In this document: positions 6,395 to 14,300 of the stretch, piece after piece | How the letters are laid out: each line of letters opens with the position of its first letter | How positions within the stretch are numbered: position 1 is the first letter of the stretch | NCBI RefSeq assembly: GCF_937890665.1 | Contig: NZ_CALADU010000262.1 | Location: forward strand, 1-17,101 | Reading direction: 5' to 3' | Length of the DNA: 17,101 bases | DNA from: an uncultured Subdoligranulum sp. | GTDB lineage: Bacteria; Bacillota_A; Clostridia; Oscillospirales; Ruminococcaceae | The notes under the pieces: generated by a model | The model's input: only the letters and a program-made list of their open reading frames with translations | Databases searched by the model: none | What the model was told of the DNA's origin: nothing | Translations under genes and position numbers: made by a program

Positions 6395-7295
6395 TCTCTT
6401 TTCGAGTGAGCAGGAGCGGCAGGACGCAAAATTAGAGAAAATCCAAATTTTGCCGCTGACGGAACTGCACCCCTTTCGAAATCACCCTTTTCAAGTCCGT
6501 GACGATGACGAAATGGACAAAATGGTGGACAGTGTCAAGGCATACGGTGTCATGACCCCGGCCATTGTCCGCCCCCGGCAAGATGGTGGGTATGAAATCG
6601 TGGCGGGCCACCGCCGCTGTCATGCCAGCCAGCGGGCTGGCGTGGAGACTATGCCCTGCATAGTGCGGGATATGGACGATGATACTGCTATTATTCTGAT
6701 GGTAGATTCCAACTGCCAGCGAGAACATATTCTACCGAGTGAAAAGGCGAAAGCATATCAGATGAAGCTGGAAGCTGTAAAGAGAAAGGCCGGTAGACCG
6801 TCAAAAATAAATTCTGGCCAAGTTGGCCAGAATTTTACACAGCCTTTTTCTGTAGAGAAAGTCGCAGACGAAGCGGGTGAAAGTGTTAAGCAAGTCCAGC
6901 GCTTTATCCGTCTGAACAAGCTCACCCCCGAACTTATGAAAATGGTGGATGATGGCAAGCTAAAAACCACTCCCGCCGTAGAACTTAGCTACCTTACCCC
7001 AGAAGAACAAGAGGACTTCCTCTCTTATATGGAATCCGAGGGCTGTACCCCGTCACTGTCTCAAGCGCAGAAACTTAAAGAGGCCAGCAAGGAAAGCGTA
7101 CTGACACCAGAAAAAATCCGGCATATTATGGCCGCCAAGCCGCCAAGTGTAAAGCCGCGTGACCCGCAGCTTATGATTCCCGTTGCAAAAGTTGAACGAT
7201 ACTTTCCGAAAGGCTTTACAAGCAACCAGATGCAGCAGGTTATCGTAAAACTGCTGGAAAACTATGCCCGCGCCCACCAGCACGGCAGCAGATGA
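6351..7295 (+). CDS. parB: ParB/Spo0J-family partition protein, rightward copy
   Basis: A 314-residue ParB partner of the ParA just upstream. The ParB domain is about 30-135, with [17 protein letters not shown] (86-89), Asn-Cys-Gln-Arg-Glu-His and Pro-Ser-Glu-Lys-Ala. A helix-turn-helix follows (about 155-215, Val-Lys-Gln-Val-Gln-Arg-Phe-Ile-Arg), then a C-terminal dimerization-type region. The start is ATG 6351, 9 nt after AAAGGAGG (6334-6341). An in-frame TTG at 6345 lies only 3 nt from the SD and is a poor start. The gene overlaps the 3' end of parA by 44 nt in another frame. A perfect 27-bp palindrome lies inside the gene at 6809-6835. Its binding site is not identified; no classical Spo0J parS was seen. 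Confidence 0.93.
   Translation: MREYGSNIILPSLDNLFSSEQERQDAKLEKIQILPLTELHPFRNHPFQVRDDDEMDKMVDSVKAYGVMTPAIVRPRQDGGYEIVAGHRRCHASQRAGVETMPCIVRDMDDDTAIILMVDSNCQREHILPSEKAKAYQMKLEAVKRKAGRPSKINSGQVGQNFTQPFSVEKVADEAGESVKQVQRFIRLNKLTPELMKMVDDGKLKTTPAVELSYLTPEEQEDFLSYMESEGCTPSLSQAQKLKEASKESVLTPEKIRHIMAAKPPSVKPRDPQLMIPVAKVERYFPKGFTSNQMQQVIVKLLENYARAHQHGSR
6809..6835. repeat. Perfect 27-bp palindrome inside the rightward parB
   Basis: AAATTCTGGCCAA (6809-6821) and TTGGCCAGAATTT (6823-6835) are exact reverse complements around the single base G6822. The site encodes Asn-Ser-Gly-Gln-Val-Gly-Gln-Asn-Phe in ParB, between its two domains. The leftward parB has a 27-bp palindrome at the same codons (3664-3690). 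Possible roles are a self-embedded ParB or regulator site, or an mRNA hairpin. Confidence 0.9.
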
Positions 7296-7307
7296 GGGGG
7301 GACACCG

Positions 7308-7712
7308 ATGACAAGATTATTAGTTGTTGAACCCGGTTACTGCCCTTATCAAGCGGGTTTTCCCAGCGCGATGGCGGCTGCTTCCGAAGTTATTGAGGGC
7401 GAGAGCCAAATCCTAAAACCGTTTGGCACACCGCGAATCGGGCTAATATGCAGCAAAGCCCAAAGTCGACTGAAATATAACAGACAGGTCAATGACGAGG
7501 GCGTGACTGTGCGCGGACGCTTTCTCGTTTGCGGACTAAATGGCGATAAGGTCATAGGGCTATCCAAGGATCAGGCAGACCGATACAGCCGACTACTTTT
7601 TCTCCCGCAAGTCGCGGATATGGCAAACGACGAACTGCCCGCTGCCAAAGTGCGCCCACAGGACGAGCGCTATGGAGGTAAATTGTCTTTTTGGGAAAGG
7701 TTGGAACGATAA
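7308..7712 (+). CDS. DUF3846 domain protein
   Basis: A 134-residue protein whose first ~105 residues match the DUF3846 pattern: Leu-Leu-Val-Val-Glu-Pro-Gly at the start, an Ile-Gly-Leu-Ile-Cys strand in the middle, then Arg-Gly-Arg-Phe-Leu-Val-Cys-Gly-Leu-Asn-Gly before a helix with Asp-Gln-Ala-Asp-Arg-Tyr. DUF3846 proteins are small, of unknown function, and common on conjugative elements and phages of Firmicutes. The ATG at 7308 follows GAGGGGGG by about 6 nt and lies 12 nt after parB, so it is part of the same operon. Its TAA shares a base with the ATG of the next gene (TAATG). The tail (Asp-Glu-Arg-Tyr-Gly-Gly-Lys-Leu-Ser-Phe-Trp-Glu-Arg) extends past the domain. Confidence 0.75.
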   Translation: MTRLLVVEPGYCPYQAGFPSAMAAASEVIEGESQILKPFGTPRIGLICSKAQSRLKYNRQVNDEGVTVRGRFLVCGLNGDKVIGLSKDQADRYSRLLFLPQVADMANDELPAAKVRPQDERYGGKLSFWERLER

Positions 7713-8290
7713 TGCGCGAGAAAGAAGATAATATCATTGGTTATATCGAATATCTTAGTGATGATGGAAAAATAATCGGATATGTTACTCCCTTTACGGA
7801 TGTAGACAAATTTAGAAAGGAAATCTTGAAAGCCGCTGAGGTTGGTATGCCGATTACCCCGGTTGTGTTCCCGGATAAGATGGACAAGCCATTGGGATTG
7901 CCGCGGGACATCTATTGGCCGGGCGGCTTTCGTAAAGAAAAGAGACAGACTTACCCTTATGAGATTTACCAAACCAATAACCGTAATTTCGTTTTCAGAA
8001 ACTATGCTTATGCGAAAACCCGTATGAAGGCTGCGGATTATAAACTCGTTTATAGTGGACAGATGGAACGCTGGGATGAGCCTGAAGATATTTATATAGC
8101 GCATAACCAAAGCAACCGTCCCAATGCTCAAAAGATGCGTTCTGTTTCTATCAGCGATATTATTGTGATCCACAACAGGAGAGAAGCACAGGCTTTCTAT
8201 GTAGATGAATATGGTTATCGTCAGGTTGATTATCTATTGCCGGAGTTAGAGAATTTAAAACAAGCAGAACCGGAACCTTATGAACGATGA
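7712..8290 (+). CDS. YodL-domain protein
   Basis: A 192-residue protein. Residues 1-55 form an alpha/beta region of no family I recognise. Residues 81-176 match the YodL-like domain: Tyr-Glu-Ile-Tyr-Gln, then Tyr-Lys-Leu-Val-Tyr, Pro-Glu-Asp-Ile-Tyr, Ser-Val-Ser-Ile-Ser-Asp-Ile-Ile-Val-Ile-His and Ala-Phe-Tyr-Val-Asp-Glu-Tyr-Gly-Tyr. YodL domains occur alone or inside large polyvalent proteins of conjugative elements; their function is not established. The start is ATG 7712, overlapping the previous stop by one base (TAATG), with AAAGG about 11 nt upstream. A TTG at 7691 would extend it by 7 residues but has no SD. The gene looks more AT-rich than its neighbours. It ends 10 nt before the methylase-helicase gene, whose usual cargo includes such domains. 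Confidence 0.7.
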   Translation: MREKEDNIIGYIEYLSDDGKIIGYVTPFTDVDKFRKEILKAAEVGMPITPVVFPDKMDKPLGLPRDIYWPGGFRKEKRQTYPYEIYQTNNRNFVFRNYAYAKTRMKAADYKLVYSGQMERWDEPEDIYIAHNQSNRPNAQKMRSVSISDIIVIHNRREAQAFYVDEYGYRQVDYLLPELENLKQAEPEPYER

Positions 8291-8300
8291 GGAGTAGCAA

Positions 8301-11300
8301 ATGGCAAAATATGAAAATATCCGTGCGCTTGCCAAAAAGCAACTGCAAGCCGTCACGGAGAGCAGTGACCGCTGGAAAGCATTTTTGCGGACAGCGGCCA
8401 TTGCTTATAATTATAGTTTCCCGAACCAGCTTTTGATTCACGAGCAAAGCCCCACCGCCACAGCCGTGGCCGACATAGCTTACTGGAATAATAATGCGGG
8501 TCGCTGGGTCAAGCGCGGCGCACACGGTATCGCGGTATTTGACACTCGCGCCAATTCTTCCCGGCTGCGGTATCTGTTTGACATTTCCGATACCATCCCC
8601 CGCGCAGAGATTCCCGAAGCGCTGCCGTGGGTCATTACAGACCAGAACTGGCGGCCTGTTTGGGATAAAATCGTAGCGGATAATCACGCGGACAGCATCC
8701 AGAGCGCCCTCCTCATGCTCTCCACATCCTGCGTTGCCCAGCGCAGCGCCATGTTCACAACCGCACTGGGAAAAGCCATAGACGGCAGCAGCTTACAGTG
8801 GGCCAAGCCGGACGAACAGCGGCAGCTATTTTTACAGCTTATCACCCAAAGCTGTCTGTATATGGCCGCGCTGCGGTGCGGCGTGGATACTGCGCGGCTG
8901 GACCTGTCTGCCCTTGAGTCCGTGAACCAGTTTGATACAAACCGCATCACTCTGTGTTTGGGCAGCGCTTGCCAACAGGCGGCACGGCCTCTCATGCAAC
9001 AGATCGGTAGCATCACGAGAGAAATCGACAGTGTTGCACGCGCCGAAAAAGTCCGCTATTATGGTGACAAACAGGAAGAAACCAATAACACCAAGGAGGT
9101 CAACAATGGAGTACATGATGGTGAACGGCTACCAAATCCCGGCGCTGACGTTGAACGAGCCGCCGATGCCGGAAATCGGGAAGTACGGCAGCCTGCGGCG
9201 GAAATTCCTGCTGGAGAACGCCCCGATGATGTTCGACGAGATGATGCTGGAGGGAACGCTGTACCCGCATCTGGTGGTGATGGACAACGCAGTACATCGG
9301 CAAATCGAACAGACGATGCAGACGCTGATGCAGCAGCGCACCGCCCCGAACCGGCAGACCGACCCGATGGGCTGGACGCAGTGGATGAACGCCTTGCAGG
9401 CCCAAGCCGAGGAACTGGCGATGCAGCAGATTTACAGCCTGTAACACAAGAACCCCAAGCGGAGAGCGATACCACGCCCTCCGCTTTTTCTGTGCCCATT
9501 TCTGATTTGCCGCCGCTGAGCGATGAACTGATTCTAGGCTTGCTGGCGAAGGACTCCTCCAGCCGTGCCGACAATGCGGCTATTCTGGAATATTTCAATG
9601 AGCATCCCGACCTTGCCGAGCGCAGCGCCTTTTGCAAGCACTGTTACAAGCAAATTTATACATATTTGTTCGTGGATGACCATACCGTTGGTTTTATCCG
9701 GCATGATATGTACCTTGAACTTTGGGAGGGCAACTATCTTACCAAAACAGCACAGCTCAATCTGACATGGGATGCTGTTGCCGCAAAGATTGCTGACCTT
9801 ATCAAGCAAGGGCGTCTGATGGTTCCCATCAAGGCTACACCCGTGCAGCAGCAGATGGAGCAGCTTACTCTTACTCCCGAAGATTCTGAAAAGGCAGGGC
9901 TGCCGAGCCATGAGCAGCAAGCAAAAAATATCGACCTTGCGGCAGAAGCCAAAAAGTGGAACAAGCCCATCATTGACGCATCCGGCAAGTACATTACGGA
10001 GCAGGACATTACCGATGCACTGTGCAAAGGCGGCGGGTTTGAAGATAGCAAATTTCGCATTCAGCAATATCTCTCTGCACAGGTACTTCCTATCGAGGAA
10101 GATCAAGCCCGCTGGCTGAAAAAAGAATACGGCATCGGCGGCGGCACATGGATCTTCCGTGATGGTGGGCACGGCTTTCTTGACCACATGGGCAAAAATC
10201 TTGAAATCACCCGACGTACAGAGGACGGCGAGTATCGCCGCGTTTTGAAGTGGAAAGAGGTTGCCCAACGCCTGCGGCTTTTGGTTTACAACGACCAGTA
10301 TCTGACCGATGCCGAAAAAGCCCCCTATCAGGCATGGGCAGCAGAACAGCAAGCCGCCCGCGCAGCGAACGATGCCGCCCTTGACCATGCAAAACACGCC
10401 ATCGCGGTTTTCTGCGAGAATGAGGGGCTAAACGAGCCGAATTTCTCCGACTTGACCCGCGTGGAGTTTGCTTACTCTACCACCGAGGACGATGAGCACG
10501 AGATCCAAGTGTATGCCAATCTTCTGCGGAACGAAATCCGCTATGAGGTTGACGGTAACATAGTCCATATCGACTACTTCCAAGATAACCACGAGCTTGC
10601 TGCGCAGGGCATTGAAAACAGCGCCTTCTCGGATTTTATCAATACCGCCGAAGCAGAGTTTGAAAAGCATCATCCGACTACAAGAAAAGTCGAAAAATCA
10701 CCTGTAACTATCGGCAGCACGGTTTATCTGGAAGATGACAGACCCTTTACCGTGGAGGAAATCGGCAGAGAAAACATTCATCTGCGGGATGAAAGTTTCC
10801 CGCTGGTAGGCCGTGCCGTCAGCCATGAAGAATTTGCGCGGTTGCTTGCGGCCAACCCCAAAAATGCAGCACTATCCGCCCCGGAAGTTCCAAGCCGCCA
10901 AGCGCAGCAGGAAGAAACTGCTGAACCCATCGTGGGCGAAGTCATCGAAGAACCCAGCCTCTTTGTGGAGCAGGTTATGGCGGACGCAGAAAGGCTTTCG
11001 GCAGAAGATGAACCTTACCACCGCGAACCCATTACCTATGAAGCCCCTTATCTGGATAACCTGCCGACAGCACCGCGCGAAAAGTTTGCAGCCAACATTG
11101 CCGCCATCCAAAAGCTGAAAGAAATTGAGCAGCGCGTAGCGAACGGCGGCAGCCCTGCTTTTGAGGATGAGCAGAAAATTTTAGCGCAGTACACGGGCTG
11201 GGGCGGGCTTTCGGATGCGTTCGACCCGAACAAAAGTGCATGGTCGAACGAGTACAGCCAGCTGAAAGCAGCATTGTCTGAATCTGAGTATGAAGCTGCC

Positions 11301-14300
11301 CGCAGCAGCACCCTGACGGCGTTTTATACCCCCGCCACCGTTATCCACCCCATCTACCGTGCACTGGAGCGCTTCGGCGTAAAGGGCGGCAAAATCCTAG
11401 AACCCAGCATGGGCACAGGCGCATTTCTCGCACACGGACATTTTGGCAGCAGTGATGCCAAATTCTACGGCGTAGAATTGGACAGCATCACAGGCCGCAT
11501 CTCAAAGCAGTTGTATCAAAAGGCCAATATCCAAGTGACCGGCTATGAAAATGCGCTTCTCCCCGACAACTATTTTGACTGCGTTATTGGCAATGTCCCT
11601 TTCGGTAATTTTCAAGTCAATGACCCGCAGTATAACCGGCTGCATTTTCCCATTCACGACTATTTCTTTGCCAAGAGCATCGACAAGCTGCGCACCGGCG
11701 GCATCATGGCGTTCATCACCTCCAGCGGCACATTGGACAAAAAGGATGACCGCGCCCGCAAGTACATCGCCGAGCGCTGCGACCTCATCGGTGCGGTGCG
11801 CTTGCCCAACAATGCGTTCAAGGGCAGCGGCACAAAGATCATGACCGATGTAATATTTCTGCAAAAGCGCGATACGCTGCGCCAGCAGGACGAGCCTTGG
11901 CTGCACCTTGCAGAAGATGCCAACGGCATCACCATGAACCGCTACTTTGTGGAGCACCCTGAAATGATTTGCGGCAGAATGGAGATAGTCTCCGGTCCGC
12001 ATGGCCCGACTTCCACCTGCCAGCCAATAGACCCCGATGCGGTGGACCGTTTCGGAAAGCCGTTGTTGGAAACGCAAATCGACACTGCTATGCAGCACTT
12101 GACCGCCACGCTGACAAAAGCCGAAATCTCTGTGCAGGAAGAAAGCGGCGAGGATACCAAGTACATTGATGCCGATCCCTTTGTGCGTAATTTCAGCTAC
12201 ACGGTAAAGGACGATAAAATCTATTACCGCGAAGGCGCAGTCATGCGGGAATGTAATCCCAACGCAGCCTCTGCCGAGCGTATCCGCAAACTGGTGGAAC
12301 TGCGCGATACCACCCGCGCTCTGATCGATGCGCAGTTGCAGGACTTGTCGGACGAGGAAATCCACCGTCTGCAAGCTCAGCTTAACCGCCAGTATGATGC
12401 CTTCCGCGGCAAGCACGGCCTAATCAACAGCCGCAGCGCGGAGTTGTCTTTCCGGGATGACAGCAGCTACTATTTGCTGTGTTCACTGGAAAATGTCGAT
12501 GAAAAAGGAAACTTTATCAGCAAGTCGGATATGTTCACCAAGAGAACTATTCGCTCTGCACAGATACCCGACCACGCCGACACGGCATCGGATGCACTGG
12601 CACTGAGCATCGGGGAACGTGCCAAGGTTGATATGCCTTACATGATGCACCTTACCGGGAAAGATGAAGCAACGCTTGCCAAGGAACTGGCGGGCGTTAT
12701 TTTTGTAGAGCCTTTCCGCAAACAGGAGGACGGCAGCCCTGTTTACCTTATGGCGGACGAGTATTTATCCGGCAATGTACGCGAAAAGCTGCGTATTGCT
12801 CATGTTGCAGCCGACCAAGACCCAGCGTTCCGCATCAATGTAGAAGCGTTGGAACAGGTGCAGCCCAAGGACTTGACGGCGGGCGAAATAACGGTTCGGT
12901 TGGGTGTCACATGGATCGGGTCGGAAATCATCAAGCGGTTTGCCGATGAACTTTTTCAGTCAACCTACCGCGAACAGAAAATAGCTGTCCGTTACAATGA
13001 ATATCTGAATAACTGGTATATTTCCAACAAGAGCCAAGGCAACGATAATATCCGCGTCACGAACACCTACGGCACAAAACGTATCAACGGCTATCATTTG
13101 TTGGAGAACGCACTCAACCTGCGGGCCACCAAAATTTACGATACAATCTATGACGAAAACGGCAAGGAGCAGCATAAGCTCAATGGTCCTGCCACCGAAG
13201 AAGCACAGGCCAAGCAACGGATGATAGAAGATGCTTTTAAGGACTGGATTTTCAAGGACCGTGAGCGCCGTGAAAGTTTAGTAGCGCTGTACAATGAAAA
13301 ATTTAATTGTATTCGCCCGCGCGAATATGATGGAAGTCACATTCAGTTTTTCGGCATGAACCCGGAAATCTCGCTGCGGCCGCACCAGCGCAATGCCATT
13401 GCCCACATCCTGTACGGCCACAACACCTTGCTGGCCCATGTGGTTGGCGCGGGTAAAACTTACGAAATGGTTGCCGCCGCAATGGAAAAAAAGCGGCTGG
13501 GCCTGTGCAGTAAAACGCTTGTTGCCGTGCCAAACCATCTGACAGGCCAGTTTGCCAGTGAAGCACTGAAACTGTATCCCAACGCAAACATTTTAGTCAC
13601 AACGCAGCGTGATTTTGAAAAAACGAACCGCAAGCGGTTTTGCGCCAAAATTGCCACCGGCAACTATGACATTGTGGTAATCGGTCACAGCCAGTTTGAA
13701 AAGATTCCACTTTCCGATGCCAGAAAAGCCGAGTTTATCCGCAAGCAAATTGACGAACTGGAGATGCAGTTGGAGAGCATGGACGACAGCGACAGCCGTC
13801 TGACCGTCAAGCAGTTGGAAAGTAAGAAAAAGCAGTTGAAAACCAAGCTGTCAAATTTGCTGGACGCCCCGAAACGGGATGATGTGGTGACTTTTGAGGA
13901 ACTGGGTGCAGACTCCCTCATGGTCGATGAAGCACACAATTTCAAGAACCTCATGACCGTTACAAAGATGCACAACATCGCGGGTATCAGCACCACCGAG
14001 AGCCAAAAGGCCAGTGACCTGTTTATGAAGTGCCAGTACCTTGATGAAATCACCGGGGCGCGGGGCGTAACGTTTGCCACGGGCACCCCCATTTCCAACA
14101 GCATGACCGAGCTATATACCATGCAGCGCTATTTGCAGCAGTACACCTTGGAACGCAACGGCCTTGCAAACTTTGACAGTTGGGCGGCCACCTTTGGCGA
14201 AACCGTCACAGCCATCGAACTTGCGCCGGAGGGAACCGGCTACCGCACAAAAACACGCTTTGCTCGTTTTTTCAATCTGCCAGAACTTATGGCAATGTTC

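Noticed and set aside
9059..9637. 192-codon minus-strand open frame opposite the tnpV overlap
   Set aside because: Its product is Ser/Arg/Pro low-complexity sequence, a mirror of the GC-rich linker codons. It has no SD and no recognisable domain.
9534..10397. 287-codon minus-strand open frame with hydrophobic start
   Set aside because: It is a complement of the polyvalent-domain part of the giant gene, with no SD and no coherent membrane or enzyme pattern.
11502..12416. 304-codon minus-strand open frame
   Set aside because: It is antisense to the methylase domain; the open length is explained by the codon bias of the sense gene, and the product matches nothing I recognise.
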